From: Sipunculus nudus
Lineage: Eukaryota; Annelida; Sipuncula; Golfingiida; Sipunculidae
NCBI GenBank assembly: GCA_026874595.1
Contig: CM049307.1
Coordinates: forward strand, 2,133,579-2,197,578
Direction of reading: 5' to 3'
DNA length: 64,000 nucleotides
Below the pieces are notes generated by a model. It was not told the origin of the DNA and did not search any database. It was given only the letters and a program-made list of their open reading frames with translations. A program made the translations under genes and the position numbers. Each line of letters begins with the position of its first letter. Positions within the stretch are counted from its first letter, which is position 1. Of the stretch, positions 11,492 through 24,551 are shown piece by piece.

Positions 11492-13331
11492 AAAACTAAA
11501 ATAATATAAAATGGAGATAAAGTGTAAGAGGAAGAGGTAATAAAGGCCATGGTTGGTTTATATGATTGGTTTGTATTGATGAGCAAGAAATTGTTGCAAA
11601 TAATATTTTGTGACCTGACCATGTGTTTCCTAATGTTGAAACTGAAGCATGTGAGCAGTTTGTGAACAAATGATCTGTACAAATACCATGATCATTAGTT
11701 GGCTTTTCGATTAACTGTTGACATTTCAGTAATTTACACATTTGTTCAATCGAATCTTTTTTTTTTGTATAATATATATTATTAAATATGTTTTTTTTAT
11801 GAAATATATACAGTTGAAATATAACTAATTAACAACATAAAAAATGGCAAACAAAGCCTGATCTCAAATTCTGCTGATGCAGGATAATAATGAACAAATG
11901 TTTGTAATAAATCCTCATTTTTTTATCACATCAATTTTTTTTAAATTTAAGTTTATATTTCTATACATTTTTAATATAACATATATATCTGAATATAAAA
12001 GTTGATTCATAATTCTCAATTGCATCATCATAAATCTCAATCTTGTCAGATAACACCACATCATGCATACAAATGTTTATTTATTTTTTATCACAAAAAT
12101 ATATCTTTTAAATCTGCAAAACAATAAATATCTAAAAAAATACTTGATTTAAATTTCACAGTTTTTAATTGTGTCTTTATTTATCCATAATGTGCTTCAT
12201 ATTTTATCATAATTTAAGCATACTGATGGGTTCCATTATGACTGGTAAAATCATTTAAAAGAAAAATGATTTCTTTAAAAATGCTACATTACACAACATT
12301 GCATCTTCTGGATTACACCTTGAATTACTTTTTCAAGGAAAGTTTTTGCATATCAGAGTGGAAACAGCACTACAATTAAGGAGATACAGTGAAAACAATA
12401 ACAATACTGCATAACAATTGGTGGGTTGGGTTTGCAGGGGGGGGGGGGGGTGATTGGGGTGGTGATATGAGAATAACTGTACACCTGTCACAGCAGGGGA
12501 TCTCCCCCAGTGACTGTAACAAATCAGAAACCCTGGCATAGCTGACTTCCAGTGACCTTGAGTGGGACCCTGCATCTGTAATCTGTAATCAAAGCTACAA
12601 TAGACTACAATAGATCCTCAAGAAAAAAATCAATAACTAGCTTAATTTTAAAGCTTTTACTTATAAATTTCAGATTTAAACAAATTAAATATTTATGTTT
12701 ACATGGTGTGAAAATTAAATCAATGGTACTTACAGGAAAAAAACGTGTCATGGTCAAAGTTGGGCAAAATTTAAGGTACTGATTTTATTTTTATGCTAAT
12801 TACTTAAAAAATTTACAAAATTCAGATCTAATTTTGGGTAAACAATTGAATCTTAATTAAACATAGTTATATACTTGGGAAAATAGACTCTAGTTTCAAC
12901 ATTTTTCATGTTAAGTGAGTAAATATTTTTCCTGATTTTTTACAAAGTCCATTATGTTTGGGCCCATAACTTACAGAATTTATACTTAACAGACTTAATT
13001 TCTGGCATGTACATAGGAACTATATAGAAGAATATTTATGGTAAATATGAGGAAAAACAGATGAGTGGTTTTTATATTAGGCAGTCCTGAAGTGTGAAAC
13101 TAGGATTTTAATAAAAAATTGAGGTTTTTCCTTAATTTTTCAAAGGAACAAAGTCGCAAAGACCCAGTTTTCGGCTTGGTAGGAGATCTTGGGGACATCT
13201 AACATTATGCTGAATTTTGGATTCCTAGGTCTTACGGTTTCAAAACGTGCCACATCTACGGACGGACGGACGGACGGACAGACATTGGACCACAACTATA
13301 GCTCAGATGACTTATAGTCAGCTGAGCTAAA

Positions 13332-15533
13332 AAGGTCTATGCAGGTGGCACCACCAATACCTGAATTTCATATATGACTCATGTGACCAACACTGGCATA
13401 AAATTTGATGATGATAGCTCTGGCCGTTTCTGAGACTGTCATTTTAGTGTGCTTTGTTGGACAGATGACTAAGTTCAAATTCCTGTAACTTGGCCAAAAT
13501 TCACCGAACTTGAACCATTTGAACAAACTTGAGAGAGATGGTATAAAAGATTATTTCTGTGAAATATTGAACAATTTGGCTTGACAGTTTTGGAGGAAAA
13601 GATTTTTTAAGGTTTTTTTTAGCTTTTTCTCTACAAAATTTAAAAAATGCAGAATTTTTCAGATGGCTGATTTTTTGCATTTAATATCATGATGCTAGCT
13701 CCAGTTGTTTTCGAAATAGTATGGGTTAACGTTCAGACGACGGACACTGCCACATCATCGCTTTAGCTCATAGGTTCGCTAAAAATTACTACAGATGCAT
13801 ATTGAATGCAAAATTATAATACAGATACATCTCACTGATGGCAAAATCTTGAATTAAGTTGAGTATGGATACAAATTATTTATAATCCATGTACAGCCGT
13901 CTTTATATACCCACAGAGCTGTATACCTGTGATTGTAAACATTGCCTGGCATGAGGAATATCTAAAATCATAAATCTAAAAGCTTTTAAAAAACATTCTT
14001 GTCAATATTAACCATAGATAACCTGAAATCTAAATGTCTAAAGAGGCATGATGCAATGGATGCTGATAAACTGGTGCCAGGCTAGATGTATCTGCTTCAC
14101 ACAGCTAAAATATATGGTAAAATGACTCAATTCAATCTTTATAATTCAGCCAAAATTCATTCTTGGTACCATAAAAGACAATTATTATAAGAATTATTCA
14201 GGGGATTATTCTAATAAAATATTAAACAAATTGGCCTCAGTGGGGTCAGTCAAAAAACGTTTTACAGGTTTTTAACTCAAATGGGAAAAAACAGCAAAAT
14301 GGCTATGTTAGGCTTCCCATAACTCAGCCAAAAATCACTGAACCAAAACCATTTGAACAAAGTTGAATTGTCAACATCTAAGGATTATTAATGTATGAGA
14401 TTTAAGAATTTGGCCCAGTGGTTTTTGAGAAGAAGATCTTTGAGCTAAAATGGGCTGTTACAGCATATGACTAAATTCAGCATCCCATAACTCGGCAAAA
14501 AGTCAATGAACTGAGATCATTTGAACAAATTTTAGAAAGCACTACCCTAGGATCATTTCTGTGCAATATTAAACAATTTGGCCATATGGTTTCAGAGAAG
14601 AAGTTTTTTGAAGCTGTCAGTATGATACGGGCAGGAATGACCCCCCTACAATAAAGGCTGATGCAGGTGGCACCACCAATACCTCAATTTCAGAGATGAC
14701 TCATGTGACCAACATTGGAATAAAATTTGGTGATGATAGCTCCAGCCGTTTCTGAGATTGTAATTTTAGTATGCTTTTTTGGAAAATGACTAAGTTTAAC
14801 TTCCTGTAACTCGGCCAAAAATCTCCAAACTGGAACCATTGATCTTTGTAGCCACTGAGCTAAAATGGGCTGTTACAGCATATGACTAAATTCAGCTTCC
14901 CATAACTCAGCAAAAAGTCAATGAACTGAGATCATTTGAACAAACTTTAGAAAGCACTACCCTAGGATCATTTCTGTGCGATATTAAACAATTTGGCCAT
15001 ATGGTTTCAGAGAAGAAGTTTTTTGAAGCTGTCAGTATGATACGGGCACTAATGACCCCCCTACAATAAAGGCCGATGCAGGTGGCACCACCAATACCTC
15101 AATTTCAGAGATGACTCATGTGACCAACATTGGAATAAAATTTGGTGATGATAGCTCCAGCCGTTTCTGAGATTGTAATTTTAGTATGCTTTTTTTGACA
15201 GATGACTAAGTTTAACTTCCTGTAACTCGGCCAAAAATCTCCAAACTGGAACCATTTGAACAAACTTGAGACAGATTGTTCCAGGAATCTTTTCTGTGAA
15301 ATATTGGACAATTTGGCTGAAGAGATATTTAAAGCTTTTTTTTGCTTTTTCCCTATAAAATCTAAGAAAATGCAGTTAGCCAAAAAATAAGAAAAATCCA
15401 ATAGAATTTTTTAGATGATTAATTTTTTGCATAAAATTTTTTGATGCTAACTCTTGCCGTTTTCAAGATAGTATGGGTAATGTACAGACGCTGGACGCCG
15501 CCACACCATAGCATAAGCTCACAGGGGCGCTAA
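13332..15533. repeat. 3' part of D1 with a recent 428-bp tandem duplication
   Basis: After C1, D1 resumes at GGTCTATGCAGGTGGC. Units opening AGGCTGATGCAGGTGG or AGGCCGATGCAGGTGG at about 14641 and 15069 are followed by near-identical sequence, a 428-bp tandem duplication covering roughly 14430-15290. D2 lacks this duplication and instead has three copies of a 181-bp segment. The stretch ends near 15533 in a GCTAAAAA terminus. Confidence 0.75.
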
Positions 15534-16505
15534 AAATGTGCTTTATGGTCATAGTTGAGAAAAATTAAAGGTATCGCTTCTACATTTATGCTAATAACAT
15601 TGGATTTACAAATTTCCTATATAATTTATGATATATACAATTAAATCTAAAATTAAATATAGTTATATACTTGAAAAAGACTCACTTGCTTCAACAGTTA
15701 CCATGTAATATGGGTAAATGTCTTTCCTGATGTTTTGACAAGGTACATTATGTTTGGGTCTATTACATCTAGAAATTGAACAATATAGATCTAATTTCTG
15801 GCAAGTACATAGAAAATATAGAGAGGACTATTTATGCCAAAAATATATTTATATTAGGCACTCTTGAAGTATAACAATAGGGTTTTACTGGAATACAGAG
15901 AGTTTTCCTCAATTTTTCAAAGGAAGAAGTCCCTGTGACCCAGTTTCTGTTTGGTTGGCAGAACTTAGGTACATTTAAACGTATGTTGATTTTTAGATTT
16001 GAAAACAATGGTTTCACAACATCCCTGTTAACAGATGTCCGGCTTGATGGCCAGCTGGTGCGACCACCAGATAGACGATGGACAAAGGGCCACTGCAAAA
16101 GCTCAGATGATTTACAATCAGCTGAACTAAAAATCAGTAATTTCAGACCTCTGATTTGGTAATATTGACCTTATTTCTGACATGTTCATAGGAAATATAT
16201 TGATTACATATTGAGCCATGTATGAATAAATTAACACCAAGAGTTTTGATATCAGGCCATTTTGAAGTGTAACAAAGGGTTTCCAATGGAAAGCAGAGGT
16301 TTTTGCTTAATATCTCAAAAGTAAAAGGAATGAGGTCATATTGACCTAATTTCCGGTATGGTGATAGCTTTTACCCTATGCAAAATTAAATGTCTGAAAC
16401 AATAATGGTCTTGATTTTCCCCAATTAACGTTTGTCTAGCTGGATGGACAGCTAGGCAGCTGGCAGAGATGGACAAGGATAAAGGATCATCACTATTACT
16501 TGGCT
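15534..16505 (+). mobile_element. Right part of an old C-like element, possibly two 3' modules
   Basis: From TGTGCTTTATGGTCATAG onward the sequence parallels C1 from about 12744 (CGTGTCATGGTCAAAG) through the diverged terminus CAGCTGAACTAAAAA at about 16118-16132. A second, more diverged 3' module follows to about 16505, with a GATGGACAGCTAGGCAGC remnant of the microsatellite. D1 interrupts the element at its left edge. Confidence 0.6.
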
Positions 16506-18705
16506 GATTGTAAGTTTTTATCATGAAAAAGCTAATAAAAATTCTAACTACTGAGAAGCAAAATAAACAAACATCAGGAGCAGCCATGATAGCCAAAATA
16601 GGAATACCTCTTCCCTTTAATTATTTTCCACAATGGAAGCAACTGAACAGAAAGAAGGGCAAAAATACCCTTCCATCTTATTTTGCTGATGGTCATTTGC
16701 AGATAAATTCTCATGACAATCAGCAGGATTTTAACAATTCTGGCTGTGAATAATTTCAGAAGAGAACTGGTATCAGCCTTAATGAAATCAGCACTTTCAG
16801 AATTCAAGGAGGTTCCTGCAGAAATTGTATCACCTTCTGCATGGATATGGGCATCCCAAGTGGGCCACTCAAGTGGCGTAACAAAGCCCAATTCAACATG
16901 TCTTGGGGGAACTACTGGTAAAAACGCCCACTGTTCCTATGAAAGACAATGTGCAAAAGCATAGGCAATTTTCCTGAAAGCAATCTTTGCATTTACAGCA
17001 CAAGCACCAACATCAAAATGCCAATCAAACCCATTTACAAAATTGGGCTTCATACCTAATTTGCCAATGGGCATAAAAAAATTCTGAATGCCAACTTATG
17101 CCATCATATCAGTTGGAAGTATGATTCTCATATGCTTGCCTTTGTATTATTATATATTCCAAGTATGGAGAGGAAATAAAATTGTTTTGATCCCCAAAGT
17201 AAACTACTACTTTTGCACTTAATTTATCATGAATGAACTATACCCAAGAAATGGAAGAAATACTCCGAAGTTTATATTGCATATATTTCTTAGCTTATCA
17301 TATTATCCGGTAATAAAACATTCACATTCCAAATTCTTCTATGTATAATGCATTAATTCAATACTGCACCAACCCATACCTGGCATTCTAGCACTGTACC
17401 TGTGTTTATTAAAAGGTCAAATCAGGTTGTCAGGATGTGGGAAGCTGGTAAATTCAACAACTGAACTGTTCCAATCACAATATAATACCAGCCAAGTGAT
17501 AACAGAAGGTTAGTTATACATAATCATAGCAACCTGCTGAGAAACAGGAATAACTGTATATCTGATTGATAATTTTAGTGTATTCATTATCAATAATTAG
17601 AGAAACATATGAGACTGCATAAAACAAAATGTTTTAAATATCTATTAGTCTGCCATCTTAGCACAAGTTGTGCAAATTGACAGTAAGTCTGAATGGGTCC
17701 TTGCAGTTAGTGATCAAAACACTTTGCACAAATTCGAAACTCAAAAATAAAACTTTTGCACAACTTAAAAATTTAAAATGCAACATAATTCACTCTTTTA
17801 CTAAGTATGATATTACATCATATGGTACACCGAAACTATTGACCTGAAAGAAAACACCCTGTTTACTTTTTATGAATAGCAACACCAAAGCAATAAATGT
17901 CTCCCAGTAAGCAATAACTCATATCAACAGGATCCAAGTTCAAAGGTCAAACTGAAACATGCAACTGATGTTCAACTAAAGTGCATGTCATCATATACCA
18001 GAGAATGATTGTCTTTTCCATGACCCCATGTTTTCCTGGTAACAATTTACAACATACAACCATATAAATTAGCTCCCAATCAATGTAACTACTTCTTTAT
18101 ATAAAACAGAATTTCAGTTGCAATGCAAGTCATGTCTGTCTCCATGTGAGATTTGTTTACTGAAGTACAGGAAATCCATTTGTTTGTTGGAAACAAGAAG
18201 TCCTTTGTGATGTGTGTATTATAAGCATAGCACTGTACAATTGTCAAACATGACAGCCGCCAGTTCTACATGAACACATTTTGAATGGAACCCCATGAGC
18301 AGGCAATAAAAAAACTGGCCCAAATCAATAGCATCGAGTTTAGGAGGCAGAGAATCACTCTCAGCAAAAGCAGTCTCCAATTACTGCCTTAAAGTCATAT
18401 TAGGTTTTATCTATTTAATGGCAACTTGTGAGTATTTAAGGAAATGATTCCAACCCTTACAGTGTAGTGACAACATTGTATTGTTTGTAAATGAACTGCT
18501 TTCACCACCCTGAAGGAAGTCCCATACAAGCCACAAGAACCAGTGCTAAGCAAGGAAAGCATTAACTCATTTTTGTCTTCTTCTCTAGTTTCTGAGGACC
18601 ATCATGTCTGGCTACACAAATCTAAAAATCGTCCTTATCTCCGTTTTCTTTTTAACATAGTTGGTATGGAATATAATATCATCATGAACCATCAGAAAGA
18701 AAAAC
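16506..18705. other. Unassigned DNA between the nested block and A2
   Basis: No element end, tandem array or domain-bearing frame was recognised. A 105-codon frame on the minus strand (16574-16891) shows no known motif. Confidence 0.45.
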
Positions 18706-18886
18706 AAGTGACCCATGGGTCATGACGCTCAGCTGACTGGGAAGATATTCGCAAAAGGAAATTTTATCAATAGAATGGTAGTATATACCCATTCAACTGA
18801 AGCATCAAACAGATTAACCAACAGGCCAAGATTTAGTCTGTATTTATATATCTCAAAAATAGAGAAAAATGTGTAAACTTTTAAAA

Positions 18887-20056
18887 CTAGAATACGGGTA
18901 ACCGACAAGTGACTACATGTATCTGCCAAAATCGGATAGTGAGGCATGTTTTGAGTGGCAAGGGGAAATAGAGTGAGGTATGTTGCATATTAGCATGGAT
19001 GTCTGCAGCCTAAATGTGTATGTAGGTTGTGCCACCTACCACAAATCCAGAAAGCTGTCCAAGTTGTATACACCTGCAAAATTTTAGGCAGAAAAGTCAA
19101 ACCACTACATGTATATGAGCGATTTTTGCCCATGGCAGACAAACAGACAAACACTGTGCAAAAATCTTTGCAGGTAACCCCTCCAGTTTTGTGTATGATA
19201 AAGACCTATGTGAGATCTAAACACATGCACAATTTTGGCCCAATCGGTCAAATGGTTCCTGAGATATGAGCTTGGATGTGTGCAGCGTTAACTAGAATGT
19301 AGGTGGCGCCACCTGTCATAAAATCAAGAAAGCTGTCCACGATGTATAAACCTGCAAAATTTTAGGCAGTTATGTCGAACCACTACAGAGAAATGAGTGA
19401 TTTTAGGCCACGGCAGACTAACAGACAGACGCTGTGCAAATATTGTTACAGGTGGCGCCACCATTTTTTGTGTATGTTACAGAGCTATCAAAGGGCTACA
19501 TTTGTATAAATTTTATTTCCTGATCAGTCAAACGGTTCCCAAGATATAAGCTTGGATGTCATCAGCGTGAACGTGAACGTAGGTGGCGCCACCTGTCATA
19601 AAATCAAGAAAGGTATCCTGGATGTATACGCATGACGAATTTCAGGTGAATTAGTCAATTCACTGCAGAGATATGAGTGTTTTAACCCAAGGCAGATGAA
19701 CAGATGGACACTGTGCAAACATGGTTACAGGTGGCGCCACCATTTTTTGTGTATGTTATAAAGCAATCCAAGGGCTACATTTGTATCAATTTTATTTCCT
19801 GATCAGTCAAACGGTTCCCGAGATATGAGGGTTTATGAGTGGAAACAGACCCACAAATGGACACTGGATAGAGAGGAAAGGTCAGAGGTCAACGCAAATT
19901 GGTTAGGCACCAGTTCACATGTGACCCGATAATAGGTGTAAGTTTGGGAAAAATCGGTCCATTAGTCTCCGAGGAGCTCTCTGGAAATGAACGCCGCCGC
20001 GGTGGAGGAACTCGGTCAAAAACATAGTATCCGCAAAACTTCGTTTTGGCGGATAC
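18887..20056 (+). mobile_element. R1 copy inside A2
   Basis: Ends CTAGAATACGGGTAACCGAC and GGCGGATAC lie at the same position within A2 as R1a in A1, so the pair descends from one insertion. GGTGGCGCCACC boxes are conserved. Confidence 0.8.
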
Positions 20057-20065
20057 AAAAATACA

Positions 20066-22085
20066 GGTGGCTCCACCAGTCTGCAGAAACTAATAAAAAC
20101 ACTTAATGGTCAATATCCATGCAAAAAATCATGGTGATCTCTGCATTAGTTGTTCAGATACTTCAGTTTTTGTATCAAATTGTCCATTATTCTGAGGGAT
20201 ACTTCGGAGTCCTATAGCTTGAAGGATATGGGTAACAGAGACCTAATTTCAAGTTTCCACAGGCACCTTTCATGGGCCTCCTTGCATGACAAGAATGAAG
20301 ATTCTAGGTCCAGTTGTTGCGATTTGTACCCTGTTGACAGATAACCACATCTTTAAAGGTCTCAAAAAAAAGAAAAAAAATTCGTAAAAATTTGAAAAAA
20401 AATAGAGGTGGCACACCCAGTCTGCAGAAACTGATGGAACAGCTCATGATCAATATGTATGCCGAAAATCATGACCATCAGTGTTGTAGTTATTAAAATA
20501 CTGCAGTTTTTGTATCAAATTTTCCATTATTCTGGGGGGGGGGTGTATTTTGGACCCATACAGCTTAAAGAATATGGGTAACAGAGACCTAATTTCAAGT
20601 TTCCATGGAGACTTTTCATGGGTCTCCCTGTGTGTCAAGAATGAAGATTCTTGGTCCAGTTTTTATGATTTGTGCCCTGTTAACAGATGTTCATATCTTT
20701 AAAGGTCTCAAAAATACTGAAAAATTTCGTAAAAAAAAACGAACAAATACAGGTGGTGCCACCAGTCTGCAGAAACTTATGAAACACTCCATGATCAATA
20801 TCCATGCAAACAATTATGGTTATCTCTGCATTAGTTGTTCAGATACTTTAGCTTTTGTATCAAATTTTCCATTATTCTGAGCTGTACTTTGGAGTGCCAT
20901 AGCTCAAAGGATATGGGTAACAAAGACCAAATTTCAGGTTTCCATGGAGACTTATCATGGGTCTCCCTGTGTGTCAAGAACGAAGATTCTAGGTCCAGTC
21001 GTTACGATTTGTACCCTGTTGACAGATAACTACATCCTTAAAGGTCTCAAAAATGGAGAAAACAATTTGTGAACATTGAAAAATACAGGTGGCGCCACCA
21101 GTCTGCACAAACTGATGAAACATCTCATGATCAATATGTATGTCGAAAATCATGACCATCAGTGATGTAGTTAATGAGATATTGAAGTTTTTGTATGAAA
21201 TTTTTGACTATTCTGGGGGGTAATTTTGGGCCCCATAGCTCGAAGGATATGGGTAACAGAGACCTAATTTCTGGTTTCCATGGAGACTTTTCATAGGTCT
21301 CTCAGTGTGTCGAAAATGAAGATTCCAGGTCCAGACGTTACGATTTGTGCCACGCTAACAGATGACAGCATCCTCAAAGGTCTCAAAAATAGAGGAAAAA
21401 ATCGTAAAAAATCAAACAGTACAGGTGGCGCCACCAGTCTGCAGGAACTGATAGAACATCTCATGATCAATATGTATGCCAAAAATGAAGACCATCAGTG
21501 ATGTAGTTATTGAAATATTGAAGTTTTTGTATGAAATTTTTTACTATTCTGGGGGGTACTTTGGGGCCCCATAGCTCGAAGGATATGGGTAACAGAGACC
21601 TAATTTCTGGTTTCCAAGGAGATTTTTCATGGACCTCTCAGTGTGTCAAGAATTAAGATTCTAAGTCCAGTCTTTATGATTTGTGCCTTGTTAACAGATG
21701 TTCACATTTTTAAAGGTCTCAAAAATAGAGAAAAAAATTCGTAAAAAATCGAAAAATACAGGTGGCGCCACCAGTCTGCAGGAAGTGATGAAACATCTCA
21801 TGATCAATATGTATGCCAAAAATCATGACCATCAGTCAAGTAGTTAATGAGATATTGAAGTTTTTGTATGAAATTTTTGACTTTTCTGGGGGGTACTTTG
21901 GGGCCACATAGCTCGAAGGATATGGGTAACAGAGACCTAATTTCTAGTTTCCAAGGAGATTTTTTATGGACCTCTCAGAATCCCAAGTTACAAGGTTCTA
22001 GTTCCAGCGGTTACGATTTGTGCCTGGTTAACGGACGGACAGACGGACAGACGGACGGACGGACAGACGGACAGACGGACGACGG
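20066..22085. repeat. R2 tandem units and GACG microsatellite of A2
   Basis: Six units of about 340 bp correspond one-to-one with those of A1. The microsatellite (about 22030-22085) is longer than in A1. The G run near 20535 is also longer than the matching run in A1. Confidence 0.88.
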
Positions 22086-22134
22086 ACAAAGAGTGATCGC
22101 TATAGCTCAGATGACTTTCAGTCAGCTGAGCTAA

Positions 22135-23745
22135 CAAGGGACCCATGGGTCACGGCGCTCAGCTGTTATATATGATAACAAAATATGAATTAGAAATGAG
22201 GCACATGCTTGTTTTGTGTGGAAATAAATATAAGCTGTATTATGAGTTGTGGGTGTTTAGCTTATCTATGATTTTGATAGTATCTTTGGAGACAGGGAAG
22301 AGAATTGATTTCATTTATTTTATTAATAAATGGAGTGCTATTGTCAGACAAATTTTGACTTGGCCATATAACTTATTAGCAGAACATATAATATAAGTTT
22401 AACTATTTATAAAAAATAATTACAAATTGTCCCAAATATAATTTTTATTAAAAATAATAAGAGAATCGTATGATTTTTTTACAATAAAATACAACTGAAA
22501 TGATTATTAAAATAATATCAAAGAATATATTCATGAATGCATTCATGAATACATTTTGAAAGTATTTGTACTGGTATTCATATACTTTCATTTTTACCTG
22601 AATTCCAATTCTTATGCAAGAAATTTTATAATGGAGTACATATTCATATTCGTATTCAAATACATTTGCAAAGTATTCACACCATGTCTGGTATTTATTC
22701 AGTTTTCACCAAACAATGATGTTGAGAATCCAAAATATACAAAATTCACACATTTAAATAATGATCATAAGTACCTGGTTTTATGGCTCATATTAAAAAA
22801 AAAAATAAATGTAATATATTAATTTTGGACTAATTTCACATCAATGTACACACTAGACACAGTAGGAATCTAGATTAATATTATCAACTGCATCTTTGTC
22901 TATCATTAATTTCCTTCATATGATCCCTAATGATTAGTAATGAATAATATGATTTATTTTTTTTATCATTAAAATTGAACTGAAAAATACCATAGGTGAC
23001 TGCATTGTGTTATTTGGAATACATGACATTCTATCAATCGATACAAGATTCTTATATCATCAGTAACTGCAAGTTAATTTCCTGTTATTATCAACTAACA
23101 AATTCCTTTTATATTTTTCTTTAATTTGTTATTAAAAACCAATAAAAATTTATTAATTTATTGTTTATTGTTATGTTGTTAGTTAAAACTACTAGATGAG
23201 TTGGGTTGGACACCTGGATCAACTGTGGCTGGCCATAAGCTGCCTGGCTGCCCCAGTGTATGCTTCGCGTCAAGCGTGCATAATTTGATGAAAGGTCAAC
23301 AAGGTCAACATACAGGTGACTCAAGAGTGGCTGGGGAGAGCTAAGGTCTGACATGGTGTCATAAAAACATTAATAAAAGCTACAATTTTTGGCCAATTTC
23401 TTTCAGCTTTCTAAACTAAAAAGCTAAAATCCTTATGTGTGCATGATATGAAAATTATAGGATCAACAATGCTCACAGGAAACAAACGTGCCATGGTCAA
23501 AGTTTGGCAAAATTTAAGGTACTAATTTTATATTTATACTAATAACTTATAAAATTTGAAAAATTCAGAACTCATTTTGGGTATTCAATTGAATCTTGAT
23601 AAAATAATGTTACATCCCTGACAAAAAATCTCTAGCTTCAGCAATCCTCTTGTTAAGGGAGTAAATATATTTCTTGATTTTTTACAAAGTGCATTATGTT
23701 TGGGCCCATAACTTAAAACAGTCTTATAGTCAGCTGAGCTAAAAA
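22135..23745 (+). mobile_element. Element H1, abutting A2
   Basis: H1 starts CAAGGGACCCATGGGTCACG directly after the CTAA of A2 and ends TCAGCTGAGCTAAAAA. Its left half matches H2 (62309 onward), and its right third (from about 23370) matches the C elements. It lacks the 5' arm of the 3' hairpin and the stretch that H2 still has beyond 63880, so it carries an internal deletion near 23716. The 83-codon frame at 22145-22396 has a partner in H2, but the differences are mostly amino-acid-changing, so no constraint is visible. Confidence 0.8.
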
Positions 23746-24551
23746 CAAATCACAGAATAATTATGGCATTTTTTTTGGCCCTTTCAGTATCATTAACTCT
23801 GGCCACACAAACCCAAAATCTTCACTGCCATTGTGATTATTTTAATGCATTTGTAATGGAACATTTTATAACCAGCACTGACATGAAAAGCTTAGGTTAA
23901 CGGGTGCCTATTATTAATCAATAAAAACAGAAACTCTCAATAACCAGTTTCCAACCATACCTCGTGCAACTTTTTTTTCAAATACTTAATGAATTTCACC
24001 ATGTAGAGACAAATTATGCCATGCCTTATATCATTCTGCACTCTGAACGCAAATCTAGATATCAGATTCAGGTTGCCAGACCCTCTGTTTTTTAATTTGA
24101 TTTTCTCATTCGCAAAAAGTTCAATTAATAATAATAATAATTCTTTCTTTCATAATAAACCACTCTCATACAACCAGCCATCAATCTTAATGAAGATTAT
24201 AGGATCTTGTTTCCATGGTAACCAATGTTACCCCAGTGTTATACTCTATTGATTGTTATATTTTAAATCTCCTCACAATTGCAAATGTTTAGCAGGCCTC
24301 TCTTTCAGATTAACGGCCTGGAGACTCCAAATAACACACATAGCATATGTTATTGTAAATTTAATAAACAAGTCATTACTTGACTATTAAGTTTCTTGAA
24401 TTAAATTCATAGCCCAGGTAAAATTTTCATGCTTAAATGATAAAACCAGATCTTTCGAAGCCTTTCAATATCTAAAATAGACTATGTTTACTTTCATATG
24501 ACTTATTGAAAGAGTAGAACAAAATGTGTCTGTGAGAATAACATTAAAAAG
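23746..24551. other. Unassigned DNA with one X-box-like palindrome
   Basis: No coding frame was recognised. GTTTCCATGGTAAC at 24209-24222 resembles an RFX-family X-box and is followed by CCAAT. The function is unknown. Confidence 0.4.

Larger units (their letters stand above)
8074..11493 (+). mobile_element. Element A1 (pearl-like, tandem-repeat core), inserted in C1
   Basis: A1 starts AAGTGACCCATGGGTCATGA, containing the perfect 14-bp palindrome TGACCCATGGGTCA, and ends TCAGCTGAGCTAA. The inner motif GCTCAGCTGAC near the 5' end is the reverse complement of GTCAGCTGAGC near the 3' end. The core is about six 340-bp units (R2), one of them interrupted by R1a. A2 (18706-22134) is a near-identical copy at an unrelated site, which shows the element is mobile with these ends. 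It has no long reading frame. The structure recalls bivalve 'pearl' elements and Helentron-derived non-autonomous elements. Confidence 0.88.
8022..13331 (+). mobile_element. Element C1, split by A1
   Basis: The left piece 8022-8073 starts CAAGGGACCTATGGGTCAC; the right piece 11494-13331 runs to the TCAGCTGAGCTAA terminus. The two pieces are contiguous in the sister copy C2 (38988-40894). C1 sits in an A run of D1: the unoccupied form of that site is visible at about 59290-59310. The right piece includes a G14 tract (12437-12450), a (GACG)n microsatellite near 13256-13284 and the 3' hairpin at 13299-13329. It is non-coding. Confidence 0.85.
6209..15533 (+). mobile_element. Element D1 (tandem-repeat-containing non-autonomous element), split by C1
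   Basis: D1 begins CAAGGCCTACAGGCC and ends with a GCGCTAAAAA terminus after CATAAGCTCACAGG, matching D2 at 57009-59806 at both ends. Its own sequence is 6209-8021 plus 13332-15533; the rest is C1. It carries short tandem units opening with GGTGGCACCACC (near 6365 and 6489), a CACTGAGTGAACTC-rich segment, and longer units opening GGTGGCACCACCAATACC (13334, 14641, 15069). It has no coding capacity. A second D-type end (TTTAGC...GCTAAA hairpin, 13762-13783) lies inside it, so D1 may be a composite. Confidence 0.75.
18706..22134 (+). mobile_element. Element A2, near-identical copy of A1
   Basis: It starts AAGTGACCCATGGGTCATGA after an A-rich flank and ends TCAGCTGAGCTAA, immediately followed by H1. 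Order and length match A1 throughout, with scattered substitutions and small length changes in G and A runs. It includes the R1 copy (18887-20056), six R2 units (20066 to about 22020), a longer GACG microsatellite and the 31-nt hairpin at 22103-22133. The close match to A1 points to recent spread. Confidence 0.88.

Noticed and set aside
9519-11494. Recurrent frames such as METFHRSLSVSKM in R2 units
   Set aside because: They recur once per tandem unit, with stops at different places and no consistent full-length product.
16574-16964. Overlapping 83- and 105-codon frames on opposite strands
   Set aside because: Neither has a recognisable domain; overlap on both strands suggests chance absence of stops.
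22145-22396. 83-codon frame of H1 with a similar frame in H2
   Set aside because: By eye most differences change the amino acid (about nine against five silent), so there is no sign of selection on a protein.
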